NCBI GenBank assembly: GCA_002340925.1
Contig: DDMR01000041.1
Location: 1 to 26,540 of the forward strand
Length of the DNA: 26,540 nucleotides
Source of the DNA: Actinobacteria bacterium UBA2541
Lineage (GTDB): Bacteria; Actinomycetota; Actinomycetes; Nanopelagicales; Nanopelagicaceae
Reading direction: 5' to 3'
The notes beneath the pieces were generated by a model. It was not told where the DNA came from. It worked only from the letters and a program-made list of their open reading frames with translations, and did no database searches. Positions 8,181 through 15,679 of this stretch are shown here, piece by piece. The stretch's first letter is position 1; every line of letters starts with the position of its first letter. The translations under genes and the position numbers were made by a program.

Positions 8181-8192
8181 TAGAGTTTTCCT
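8181..8192 (+). promoter_or_regulatory. Candidate leaderless promoter of the HtrA-type protease
   Basis: TAGAGT at 8181-8186 fits TANNNT and is followed by 6 nt and the ATG at 8193. The bases between have no Shine-Dalgarno sequence, although AGAG inside the hexamer could serve as a poor one if transcription starts further upstream. No clear -35 element is visible. Confidence 0.45.
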
Positions 8193-9323
8193 ATGCGTAG
8201 TTCAACAAAGGTATTGGCAGGTTTTCTTCTCGGCATAACCACTGCTGGCGGAATTGCAACTGCATCGGGAGTCTTTAGCACAAATGTCGTGAACGCTTGT
8301 GTTGATAAGAAGACCCAGGCAATTTATGCGGCCGTAAATAACACCTGTCCAGCAAAGAGAACTGGAGTGACACTGGGTTCTCTAGGTTCGGTTGCTGGCA
8401 GCCTTAATTCGATTGTAAATAAAGTTTCACCAAGTGTCGTAACCATAAATGTCACAACACCATCCGGTGGTGGTAGTGGATCAGGTTCAATTTTTAAAAC
8501 CTCATCAACCTTTAGTTATGTAGTTACCAATAACCACGTTATTGAAGATGCAGTTGGCGGAGCTGGAGTTATCACGGTTGGGTTAGATAATGGAGATCAA
8601 GCAACCGCGACTATTGTTGGTAGAGATCCTAATTATGATTTAGCAGTTCTGCGGATTACAAAGAGCAATCTGCCAACCATTGAACTTGGCGATTCAAGTC
8701 AATTAAAGATTGGGGATCAGGCAATAGCATTTGGTTCGCCACTTGGTCTTGATCGCACAGTTACCAGCGGAATTGTTTCCGCATTAAATCGCCCAGTTGT
8801 AACAGGCGATGGAATTAATTCTGCAGAATCCTATGTAGATGCAATTCAAACAGATGCATCTATCAACCCTGGTAATTCTGGCGGTCCACTAACTGATTCA
8901 TTGGGGCGAATGATTGGAATAAATACTGCGGTTGCAACGCTTGGATCAGCATCTGGACAGAGCGGATCAATTGGGCTTGGCTTTGCAATTCCTATGAATC
9001 AAGCGCTTCGAGTAATGAATGAAATTATTGATACCGGAAAGGCAACCCGGCCAGTCCTAGGTGTCTTCTTTGATAGAAGTTTCACTCCAGGTAAGGGTGC
9101 AAAGATCGCTAGTCTTTCTCCTAATGAAGCGGCACAAAAAGCTGGAATTCCAGCCGGTGCAATCATCACATCAATTGATGGGATTCGAATAACAGATCAA
9201 GTATCTGCAATTGTTCGGATTCGTTCATATGCCCCTGGTGACAAGGTGACAATTGTGGTCACAATGCCCGCCGGTGGATCAAAGACATTCAACGTAACTT
9301 TGGGTTCGGCAGTCTCAAACTAA
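8193..9323 (+). CDS. HtrA/DegP-type S1C serine protease with PDZ domain
   Basis: This is an extracytoplasmic quality-control protease of 376 residues. An N-terminal hydrophobic segment (about 7-27) serves as signal or anchor. A short module with Cys36 and Cys52 follows, then a glycine/serine linker and the trypsin-like domain with the triad His115 (TNNHVIED), Asp149 (NYDLAV) and Ser229 (NPGNSGGPL). A C-terminal PDZ domain (about 285-373, including GIPAGAIITSIDG) binds exposed C-termini of clients. The two cysteines are the only ones I see and could form a disulfide outside the cell. The same kind of CVDKKT...C segment seems familiar to me from other secreted actinobacterial proteins. It appears to be a single transcription unit with its own -10 hexamer. 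Confidence 0.93.
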   Translation: MRSSTKVLAGFLLGITTAGGIATASGVFSTNVVNACVDKKTQAIYAAVNNTCPAKRTGVTLGSLGSVAGSLNSIVNKVSPSVVTINVTTPSGGGSGSGSIFKTSSTFSYVVTNNHVIEDAVGGAGVITVGLDNGDQATATIVGRDPNYDLAVLRITKSNLPTIELGDSSQLKIGDQAIAFGSPLGLDRTVTSGIVSALNRPVVTGDGINSAESYVDAIQTDASINPGNSGGPLTDSLGRMIGINTAVATLGSASGQSGSIGLGFAIPMNQALRVMNEIIDTGKATRPVLGVFFDRSFTPGKGAKIASLSPNEAAQKAGIPAGAIITSIDGIRITDQVSAIVRIRSYAPGDKVTIVVTMPAGGSKTFNVTLGSAVSN

Positions 9324-9357
9324 AGTCGTTTAATGGTTTGTAGTCCATGTCGTGCCG

Positions 9358-9369
9358 TATCCTCTAGGC
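9358..9369 (+). promoter_or_regulatory. Candidate leaderless promoter of the TIGR04076-like gene
   Basis: TATCCT at 9358-9363 fits TANNNT and is followed by 6 nt and the ATG at 9370. This supports the ATG at 9370 over the upstream in-frame GTG at 9352, which would lie ahead of the predicted transcription start. No -35 consensus is evident. Confidence 0.45.
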
Positions 9370-9675
9370 ATGGAGATATTCGATTTACGAGTTACCGTCG
9401 ACAGTATCGGTGGGCGCTCGGTCTGCGGCTTAAAGCCAGGAGATTATTTCGAAGTTACAAATAGCGCCGAGCTACGAATTCCCGAAGGAAAACATTTTTG
9501 TATGTATGCAATCGCATCAATTTTGCCTCTGCTTCCTGCCAAACAACGCAAAATGGCATCCGATGATTGGCTTGAACAAGATTCACTTGTTGCTTGTCCG
9601 GATCCAGAAGAGAAACTGATTATGAAGGTAGATCGGATTCGTTCCGTTAAATTAAATGCGCAGGATCTAACTTAA
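9370..9675 (+). CDS. TIGR04076-family small protein
   Basis: This is a 101-residue soluble protein that fits the TIGR04076 family of unknown function. It has an opening LRVTVDSIGG strand, a KPGDYFEV turn, a CMYAIASILPLL helix, the DW...DSLVACPDPE segment and a closing IMKVDRI strand. Family members often carry conserved cysteines in the GxxC and C-P-D-P positions; here Cys15 (RSVCG), Cys44 and Cys74 are candidates. Function is not known; metal or cofactor binding has been suggested from neighbourhoods elsewhere, which I cannot test here. The start is chosen at the ATG at 9370, because it matches the family N-terminus and has a -10 hexamer directly before it. The gene ends inside the stop codon of the convergent aldo/keto reductase. 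Confidence 0.7.
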   Translation: MEIFDLRVTVDSIGGRSVCGLKPGDYFEVTNSAELRIPEGKHFCMYAIASILPLLPAKQRKMASDDWLEQDSLVACPDPEEKLIMKVDRIRSVKLNAQDLT

Positions 9676-10712
9676 TTATTGTTGGTGTGCATTATGTTGC
9701 GATGTTCATCGTTGTAACGCTCTAAATAGTAAACCGGACCCTTTGGCCCTTTGCTTCTACTTAAAACTTCAGCAATAGCAGCTAGTTCATTTTCACTAAA
9801 CTTGATCGTTGGAATCTTTAAGTTAGATTCTAAATGTGAAAGATTTCGTGCGCCAACAATTACCGCAGCGACACCTGGACGATTCACAATATAAGCCGAT
9901 GCAATTGTTCCGATATCAGTGTTGTGCGATTTGGCTATTACATCCAAAACCTTTAGTAGCTCTTGGAATAAGCTCCAACCACCAAATTCCTTAATAATTA
10001 ATTGATATTTAACATTTGATCTCGTATCAACCTGGGTTGGTTCGCTAGTCCCAAGAAATCGTTCTGAGAAGAATCCGCCGGCTACAGTGCCATAACAGAG
10101 AATGCCGATGCCGTTCTCCAAGCAGTATTGCGCCATTTCATCTTCAGCACGAGTGTCAATCATTGAATATTGCACCTGGATACTTGCCGGCTTTAGTCCG
10201 GCATCTACCATTTCGCTCAAGCGTTCGACATCGAAGTTAGTAACTCCGATATGTCGAATCTTTCCTGCGCTCTTTAACTTGAAAAGTTCTTCCATCGCTG
10301 CAAGATAAGACTTTGCCTCATACTTCCACCAGTGAAATTGGACTAAATCAACTTGGTCTACACCAAGGCGTGAAAGTGAGCGATTTACGATTGTCTCAAC
10401 ATCAGAACGATCAAAGTTATCCAAGAATTTTTCATTTGGAACATATTTAGTGTGCAACTGAACTAGATCCCGAGCAGAGCCACCATGGGTCTCTCGTAAC
10501 TTTGCAATCGACTTTCCGATTAGCTCTTCAACGCCAGTGTAAATATCACCGAAATCCAGCGTCGTGATTCCTGCTTCAATAAAAGCAGTGGTGTCATCAA
10601 TAGCGCGCTGGTCTTCAATTTTCTGATTTAACGAGTGGCCAGAACTTAGTTGCCACCCACCTTTTATTACTGGACAGATTTTGTATCCAGGAACCAATTC
10701 GCGTTTCTGCAT
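9672..10712 (-). CDS. Aldo/keto reductase
   Basis: This is a 346-residue NAD(P)H-dependent oxidoreductase with a TIM-barrel fold. The catalytic tetrad is visible as Asp53 and Tyr58 (DFGDIYTG), Lys89 (HTKYVP) and His127 (VQFHWWK). The C-terminal cofactor segment reads AAVIVGARNLSHLESN. It is clearly related to the reductase part of the neighbouring fusion protein: matching stretches include GGFFSERFLG/GGFISKKWLG and the IASAY/IASKY helix, so the two are tandem paralogues. Its ATG shares one base with the TAA of that upstream gene (TAATG), so it is translated by coupling at the end of the cupin operon. The substrate is not known. No signal or membrane segment is present. Confidence 0.88.
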   Translation of the reverse strand: MQKRELVPGYKICPVIKGGWQLSSGHSLNQKIEDQRAIDDTTAFIEAGITTLDFGDIYTGVEELIGKSIAKLRETHGGSARDLVQLHTKYVPNEKFLDNFDRSDVETIVNRSLSRLGVDQVDLVQFHWWKYEAKSYLAAMEELFKLKSAGKIRHIGVTNFDVERLSEMVDAGLKPASIQVQYSMIDTRAEDEMAQYCLENGIGILCYGTVAGGFFSERFLGTSEPTQVDTRSNVKYQLIIKEFGGWSLFQELLKVLDVIAKSHNTDIGTIASAYIVNRPGVAAVIVGARNLSHLESNLKIPTIKFSENELAAIAEVLSRSKGPKGPVYYLERYNDEHRNIMHTNNN

Positions 10713-12169
10713 TATTGGATAACCGCTTCCGCTTCGATTTCAGCTAAATATTCGTCACCAATCAATTTTGCGATAAACATGGTGTTTGCAGGCCTGATAT
10801 CTGCAAATCGCTCACCATGTGCCCGTGAAATCGCTTCCCAATCTGACATGTTGTTTACAAATACTCTTGTGCGCACAACATCTGAAAGTTTTGCCCCAAG
10901 AGATTCAAGCGAAGCTTCAATTTTATCGATTATAAAGTGCGCTTGCGCAGCCGGATCAGTCTTACTGACAGCAAGTTCACCATGAGTTGCAGTTGTTCCT
11001 GAAACCAGAACGCGATCTCCAATCCTGACAGCTCTGGAATAACCCGCAAGGGTCTCCCAAGTTGTTCCGGAATCAATTCGTTCTTTGGTTGCGGACTTTA
11101 TTGATTTATATACAGGTGGGAATTCCTCTAAGTGATGGCTTAAATCTCCCGAGGCTGTTAAATATGGTGGCTTTCGATATTCATCACCACAGTCACCCGG
11201 AATCGGATCAAGTAAATCCAACGCCCTCTTTATGCGCTTGCGTTGATCTTTGCTTAGCTCAAAGGTAAAGAGTGAAGTTGCATCTGAAATGTGTGCATTT
11301 TCGCCAAGTCTGGCTCCAATAATTACTGCACCTACAGCCTTCTGAGCTAACTGATACTTGCTTGCGATAGTCGAGATTGAACGGTCGGTCTCTTCGCTAA
11401 CTTTGTTCAAAACCTCCAAAACGCTCTGGAATTTATCCCAACCACCGGCGCTGTCTATAAATCTCTTGTATTTCATAAGCGACCAGTTAGATAAGCCATC
11501 TCCGGTAGGTTCAGATTTTCCAAGCCATTTCTTTGAAATAAATCCACCACAAAGAGTTCCGTAGGCCAAAATTGCAATTCCATTTGCATCGCAATAGTCA
11601 GCCATCTGGCCACCACCGCGACGATCGACCAGGGAATACGAGATTTGATTAGAAACTAAATCAACTCCGCTTGATTTCGCGATCCGAAGATGAGCAGTAT
11701 CAAAGTTAGTTGTTCCAATTGCCCGAATTAGACCCTCTTCTTTTAACTCCTGCAAATAAATTAGGGCATCTAGCCAATATGGATTAGAGAATTTCCAGGC
11801 GTGATATTGGAGTAAATCAACTTTCTTAGTTTGCAAGCGATCTAATCGAGCTTGCACCGCTTCTCGCACTTGCTCGCGACTTACCGGCCCGGGCTTTGGA
11901 ACCCATTTAGTAAGCAACTTAGTTTTTGCGCCCTCACCAAGGTTCTTCTTAAATGTGCCAGCAATAATTTCTGCAGATCCATAGTGATCAGCCATATCGA
12001 AAGTATTTAAACCTGCTTCAGCATATGGCGCCATGAATTGTGCAGTGCGGACTGGATCTAAAGTGTTTCCATCTTTCTCCATATCGGCAATCTGCCAGAG
12101 CCCCGTAATTGCCCTAGAAATTTCCAGATTTTTTGCAAGCCTGTAGGTTTGCACTTTGTTGGCCGGCAT
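10712..12169 (-). CDS. Aldo/keto reductase fused to a Rid (YjgF/UK114) domain
   Basis: This is a 485-residue two-domain protein. Residues 1-320 form an aldo/keto reductase with Asp58, Tyr63, Lys88 and His123 as the tetrad. Residues about 370-485 form a Rid/YjgF domain (VSGTTATHG, VVRTRVFVNN, RPANTMF, EIEAEAVI). In E. coli RidA the imine-hydrolysing Arg105 sits in PARS; here the aligned position is Asn462 (PANT), so the Rid part is unlikely to be a standard enamine/imine deaminase. Rid subfamilies without this arginine are known but mostly have no assigned activity. The gene starts 5 nt behind the class V PLP enzyme, with a GGGGG-like ribosome site, and runs into the next reductase by TAATG. 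A joint reaction with the PLP enzyme's product is plausible inference. Confidence 0.85.
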   Translation of the reverse strand: MPANKVQTYRLAKNLEISRAITGLWQIADMEKDGNTLDPVRTAQFMAPYAEAGLNTFDMADHYGSAEIIAGTFKKNLGEGAKTKLLTKWVPKPGPVSREQVREAVQARLDRLQTKKVDLLQYHAWKFSNPYWLDALIYLQELKEEGLIRAIGTTNFDTAHLRIAKSSGVDLVSNQISYSLVDRRGGGQMADYCDANGIAILAYGTLCGGFISKKWLGKSEPTGDGLSNWSLMKYKRFIDSAGGWDKFQSVLEVLNKVSEETDRSISTIASKYQLAQKAVGAVIIGARLGENAHISDATSLFTFELSKDQRKRIKRALDLLDPIPGDCGDEYRKPPYLTASGDLSHHLEEFPPVYKSIKSATKERIDSGTTWETLAGYSRAVRIGDRVLVSGTTATHGELAVSKTDPAAQAHFIIDKIEASLESLGAKLSDVVRTRVFVNNMSDWEAISRAHGERFADIRPANTMFIAKLIGDEYLAEIEAEAVIQ

Positions 12170-12174
12170 GAGAT

Positions 12175-13338
12175 TTACCCCCGGAGAAATTGTTTAGTTT
12201 TAGCAAAGGCAGCGATTACTTTTGCAACATCTTCTCGATCGTTATAGAAGTGCGGTGAAATTCTTACATTTCCATCTCTTGAAGAAACTATAACCTTTTC
12301 ATTCTCAAGCGCTGCAACATGTGCGTTTTCATCCATTGTTGCGATGGCAAGCATTGCTGCATGATTCTGTGGCGCCTTGGGGGTAACAACTCGATAACCA
12401 AGTTCGGATATTCCTTCACGCAGCTCATCATGTAAACGTGCAACATATGTGGCGATGTTTTCTAGTCCAATCTTGAGGACATATTCCATTCCAGCCGCTG
12501 CAGGATAAAGAGATGGAATTGCAGGTGTGCCCGATTCAAATCTCCGCGCATCTTTTGCCGGGTCGTAGCTATGAATATCCATTGCAAAAATATTATCTGC
12601 CGCAAACCATCCGGTTGCAGTTGGGATCAGGTGGCTAGTTGTTTCTGGTCTAGCGAACATAAATCCAACTCCAGGTGCCCCCAGCATGTATTTCAAAACT
12701 CCGCCGACCAAGAAATCTGTTTTAAGCTTTGATAAATCAATAGGGATTGCGCCGACAGATTGATATGCATCAACTAAAACAAGTGCGCCAACATTATGCG
12801 CAGCTTTAATTATTGGTTCTAATTCAGTCATTGTTCCGTTGCGGAAACAAACATGTGTTACTGAAACAATCAAAGTCTCTTCATCAATCGCAGATAAAAG
12901 TGCAGATAGGTCAACAGTTAGATCTTCTTTGCTTGAAACATGAATTACTTTTGCGCCACGCCTCTCTTGGGCGTGCCAAATTTGTCCAATAGTTGGAAAC
13001 TCATTGTCGGTAGTTACTACCTTGTTCCGTTTCCCCGAGAAATCTAAGGCTGAAGCTAGCGATGCAACGCCCGCTGATGCCGAAGTGGTGACAGCAATTT
13101 GATTTGCGGGCACATTGAAAAATTTTCCAAGTAAATCTCTTACGTTCTCTTGGTGGCCAGCCCAGTCGCCCCAAGCAGAACCCTTGAGTTCTAGCGTCTT
13201 CAAATAAGTATCAAAACTCTCTTTAACGCTATCTGCTATGGCACCTTGAGAGCATGAGTTCATGTAGGTAACATGATCAAATACTTTGAAGTCTGATCGA
13301 TACTTTGCAGCTAAATCAATAGAAGTGTTAACGGCCAA
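12175..13338 (-). CDS. Class V aminotransferase-fold PLP enzyme
   Basis: This is a fold-type I PLP enzyme of 387 residues in the class V group (cysteine desulfurase, isopenicillin-N epimerase and kynureninase-like proteins). The Schiff-base lysine is about Lys216 in GGVLKYMLGAPGVGF. The Asp that contacts the PLP pyridine nitrogen is about Asp190 in LVDAYQSVG, and TTSASAGVASL (about 84-94) is the phosphate-binding loop. I set the start at the TTG at 13338, because GGAGGG lies 6 nt upstream (13350-13345); the first possible start at 13371 has no such site. The reaction (transamination, desulfuration, epimerisation or beta-elimination) cannot be decided from the motifs. It sits between the bicupin and the reductase-Rid fusion and is probably in one operon with them. 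Confidence 0.84.
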   Translation of the reverse strand: MAVNTSIDLAAKYRSDFKVFDHVTYMNSCSQGAIADSVKESFDTYLKTLELKGSAWGDWAGHQENVRDLLGKFFNVPANQIAVTTSASAGVASLASALDFSGKRNKVVTTDNEFPTIGQIWHAQERRGAKVIHVSSKEDLTVDLSALLSAIDEETLIVSVTHVCFRNGTMTELEPIIKAAHNVGALVLVDAYQSVGAIPIDLSKLKTDFLVGGVLKYMLGAPGVGFMFARPETTSHLIPTATGWFAADNIFAMDIHSYDPAKDARRFESGTPAIPSLYPAAAGMEYVLKIGLENIATYVARLHDELREGISELGYRVVTPKAPQNHAAMLAIATMDENAHVAALENEKVIVSSRDGNVRISPHFYNDREDVAKVIAAFAKTKQFLRG

Positions 13339-13457
13339 GGTCTGCCCTCCATAATTCGTTGTGCCCAGCAAAATTGCCGGCTTTCTTTTTGAACTTCTTT
13401 AAATCTATGCGCACAGTCTCCAACACATACCTAATAAAGACCAGAACTAAACCGAGT

Positions 13458-14231
13458 TTATTCAGTCTCACTGTAACCAGGGGCTGGCCTGCCATCCGGA
13501 TAATAAGCAGCAGCAGGCGAACCTTGAGGACGAAATATTCCAAGTAACCAGAGATCTTCGGTGCCGCTGTTGACAATCGAGTGGAGCAATCTTGGAGTAA
13601 TGCTAAATGTTGAGCCAGCTGAAATATCTTGGCTCTCGCCATCTACGGTAACGCCGCCGGTTCCACTCACGATCTGGCAGATCTCATCATAAAGATGATA
13701 ATGATCTGGTGCGCCGGATGGTGGAATAAAACCAATAAACATTGTTGCGGCGGCTGAACCCTTACTTGCATCAAATAGAACTTCAAATTCTCGACTTCCA
13801 GTGGCGGTGCCTTTATTGCTTGCGCCCTGCTTTACATGACGTTGAAAAATTTCTGTCGGGCTATTTTGTTTTCGAGCAAATGGACCGCTTACGGGAATGC
13901 TTACTTCCAGCGCCTTCAAATCATTTCCATTAGCCCAGAAGAAATTCTCGCCACTTCGAATGTGTACTGCAGAACCAGCTTCGACCTTAACGCTGTTTTC
14001 ATCATCGCTTCCAATAATTTCCAAACTTGCACTTCCAGATCTGACATAAATCAGAGTGTCAGAGTCCTTGGAACCCTTTGGTGACGCATTGCCAGTCAGG
14101 TGGATTTCAGTTGCAGTCATTGGTTCTGCGAATGAACCAGATTTAATTAGATTGAAGCATTGCCCTTGGCCTCGCATAGTTATATCTTCTGACGCTAGAG
14201 TTGCCGCGTTAAATACTTTGCCTGGCTTCAT
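13458..14231 (-). CDS. Two-domain cupin protein
   Basis: This is a 257-residue bicupin. The first cupin (about residues 35-125) has lost the usual histidines and is probably structural. The second (about 145-235) keeps a metal site: the two His and the Glu of PDHYHLYDEICQ, with a later His in PRLLHSIVNSG. Such proteins include dioxygenases, isomerases and ligand sensors, and no family-specific signature lets me choose. I use the ATG at 14231 (MKPGKVFN) rather than an in-frame ATG further upstream at 14270, because TACCTT followed by 7 nt stands directly before it. It heads the minus-strand cluster of PLP enzyme and two reductases; 119 nt separate it from the PLP gene, with no hairpin I can see. 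Confidence 0.8.
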   Translation of the reverse strand: MKPGKVFNAATLASEDITMRGQGQCFNLIKSGSFAEPMTATEIHLTGNASPKGSKDSDTLIYVRSGSASLEIIGSDDENSVKVEAGSAVHIRSGENFFWANGNDLKALEVSIPVSGPFARKQNSPTEIFQRHVKQGASNKGTATGSREFEVLFDASKGSAAATMFIGFIPPSGAPDHYHLYDEICQIVSGTGGVTVDGESQDISAGSTFSITPRLLHSIVNSGTEDLWLLGIFRPQGSPAAAYYPDGRPAPGYSETE

Positions 14232-14252
14232 AACTTGAAAGGTAGCGCAAAA
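14231..14252. promoter_or_regulatory. Overlapping divergent promoters of the bicupin and osmC
   Basis: Only 21 nt separate the two start codons. On the minus strand TACCTT (14244-14239) followed by 7 nt leads into the bicupin ATG, as a leaderless promoter. On the plus strand TAACTT (14231-14236) fits a -10 and would give a leader of about 9-10 nt for osmC; the GAAAGG at 14237-14242 then lies at or before +1. The two -10 elements are so close that only one polymerase could bind at a time. Confidence 0.4.
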
Positions 14253-14681
14253 ATGAAAGTTTTTAAACATGCAAGTGCAATTTGGAATGGAACAGTTCCT
14301 GCGGGGACTGGATCAATGAAGCTGGGACGCGCAGGAGAAGTTCTGCCATTCTCACTTAAGTCACGAGTCGAAGATGTTCCAATGACCAATCCGGAAGAAC
14401 TAATCGGAGCAGCCCACGCTGGTTGTTTTTCGATGGCGATCTCAAGTCTGATTGAAGAAGCCGGCAAAGTTCCCGGAACTGTTGAAACATCAGCAAAAGT
14501 AACTTTGGAACAACGCGATGACGGTTTTTGGATTAGCGAAATTAATTTAATAACCAGAGGCTCTAACCAGGCAATGACAAATGATGAATTTGTTGCACTT
14601 GCTGAAAAGGCGAAGACAACCTGTCCGGTTTCAAAGCTTTACTCATCTGCGACCATCACCCTGGATGCGGCACTGGCCTAA
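14253..14681 (+). CDS. OsmC/Ohr-family peroxiredoxin
   Basis: This 142-residue thiol peroxidase would reduce organic hydroperoxides in the cytoplasm. The two redox cysteines are Cys58 (AHAGCFSMA) and Cys124 (KTTCPVSKL), almost the same positions as Cys59/Cys125 of E. coli OsmC. Arg38 of SLKSRVED is a candidate for the conserved arginine. The sequence is closer to OsmC than to Ohr by its length and the GCFSMA/CPVSK motifs. I start at the ATG at 14253; the earlier in-frame TTG at 14235 adds six residues not expected in the family. The gene is transcribed divergently from the bicupin, with promoters that appear to overlap, so the two may be inversely controlled. Confidence 0.9.
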   Translation: MKVFKHASAIWNGTVPAGTGSMKLGRAGEVLPFSLKSRVEDVPMTNPEELIGAAHAGCFSMAISSLIEEAGKVPGTVETSAKVTLEQRDDGFWISEINLITRGSNQAMTNDEFVALAEKAKTTCPVSKLYSSATITLDAALA

Positions 14682-14690
14682 TTACTTGCG

Positions 14691-14723
14691 GGTAGGTGAC
14701 GGTCGTCAAAAATGTTGCCTACC
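14691..14723. promoter_or_regulatory. Operator-like inverted repeat upstream of prpB (site A)
   Basis: TGACGGTCGTCAAA at 14697-14710 holds an inverted repeat, TGACG-GT-CGTCA. The same 14 bases occur on the other strand at 23729-23742, and 11 related bases occur at 21173-21183. Site A is framed by a second inverted repeat, GGTAGG (14691-14696) and CCTACC (14718-14723). It lies about 65 bp before the candidate prpB -10, so it may be an activator site or may act on an upstream start not identified here. Confidence 0.6.
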
Positions 14724-14773
14724 TCTCAATGCAATTTAGGCATAGCCCTTGTAGTGCTGTAAATAGCCGGTGA

Positions 14774-14785
14774 TAAGGTGAACCA
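14774..14785 (+). promoter_or_regulatory. prpB: prpB -10 hexamer or ribosome binding site
   Basis: TGATAAGGTG before the prpB ATG can be read in two ways. TAAGGT (14774-14779), with the TG two bases earlier, is an extended -10 followed by 6 nt to the ATG, giving a leaderless mRNA. AAGGTG (14775-14780) with a 5-nt spacer is a fair Shine-Dalgarno sequence. The sequence alone does not decide. Confidence 0.4.
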
Positions 14786-15679
14786 ATGAGCCAGACCAGT
14801 GCAGGCGCCAGATTTCGTAAAGCTCTTACTGAAGAATCTCCGCTCCAGGTAATTGGAACAATAAATGCTAATCACGCACTGCTAGCGAAACGAGCAGGCT
14901 TTAAAGCAATCTATCTTTCTGGCGGCGGCGTTGCAGCAGGTTCACTTGGTATTCCAGATTTAGGAATCACTGGTTTAGAAGATGTATTAGTTGATGTTCG
15001 CCGGATAACAGATGTTTGTGATACCCCACTTCTTGTGGATATTGATACCGGCTTTGGCGCATCAGCTTTCAATATTGCGCGCTCTGTGCGTACTATAAAT
15101 AAAGCAGGAGCTGCCGCTATTCATATTGAAGATCAAGTTGGGGCAAAGCGCTGTGGACACCGGCCAAATAAAGAATTAGTAAGTAAAGCTGAAATGGTTG
15201 ATCGCATCAAAGCAGCGGTCGATGCTCGAGTAGATGATTCATTCGTAATTATGGCCCGTACCGATGCGCTCGCAGTTGAAGGAATTGATGTAGCGCTAGA
15301 TAGAGCCAATGCATACATCGAAGCTGGTGCGGATGCGCTATTTCCTGAAGCAATTACCGATCTTCCAACCTACAAAAAATTCACTGATGTAATTAAAGTT
15401 CCAGTTCTTGCCAACATCACAGAATTTGGAATGACACCACTTTTCACAACTACAGAACTTGCGAGTGTTGGTGTTGGGATTGTACTTTATCCACTTTCAG
15501 CATTCCGCGCCATGAATAAGGCAGCAGAGAACGTTTACGAAACTGTGCGGAAAGATGGTTCACAAAAAGCAGTTTTAGACACTATGCAGACTCGAGAAGA
15601 GCTTTATCAAAGAATTAATTATTACGAATACGAAGGTGCACTAGATAAGTTACTAGGTAATGGAGACGAAAAGAAATAA
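14786..15679 (+). CDS. prpB: 2-methylisocitrate lyase
   Basis: PrpB cleaves 2-methylisocitrate to pyruvate and succinate, the last step of the methylcitrate cycle for propionyl-CoA disposal. The 297-residue protein belongs to the isocitrate lyase/PEP mutase superfamily. The signature GAKRCGHR (119-126) carries the catalytic Cys123, the metal-binding region shows LVDIDTGFG (83-91) and HIEDQ (113-117), and MARTDAL and [10 protein letters not shown] complete the barrel. Length and motifs fit PrpB better than isocitrate lyase, which is much longer. It is the first gene of a prpBCD operon, with its stop overlapping the prpC start as TAATG. A shared operator-like repeat lies upstream at 14697. Confidence 0.94.
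   Translation: MSQTSAGARFRKALTEESPLQVIGTINANHALLAKRAGFKAIYLSGGGVAAGSLGIPDLGITGLEDVLVDVRRITDVCDTPLLVDIDTGFGASAFNIARSVRTINKAGAAAIHIEDQVGAKRCGHRPNKELVSKAEMVDRIKAAVDARVDDSFVIMARTDALAVEGIDVALDRANAYIEAGADALFPEAITDLPTYKKFTDVIKVPVLANITEFGMTPLFTTTELASVGVGIVLYPLSAFRAMNKAAENVYETVRKDGSQKAVLDTMQTREELYQRINYYEYEGALDKLLGNGDEKK

Noticed and set aside
13328..13642. A 104-residue minus-strand frame spanning the bicupin-PLP enzyme gap
   Set aside because: It overlaps the bicupin coding sequence out of frame. The GGAGGG inside it is better explained as the ribosome site for the TTG start of the PLP enzyme at 13338.
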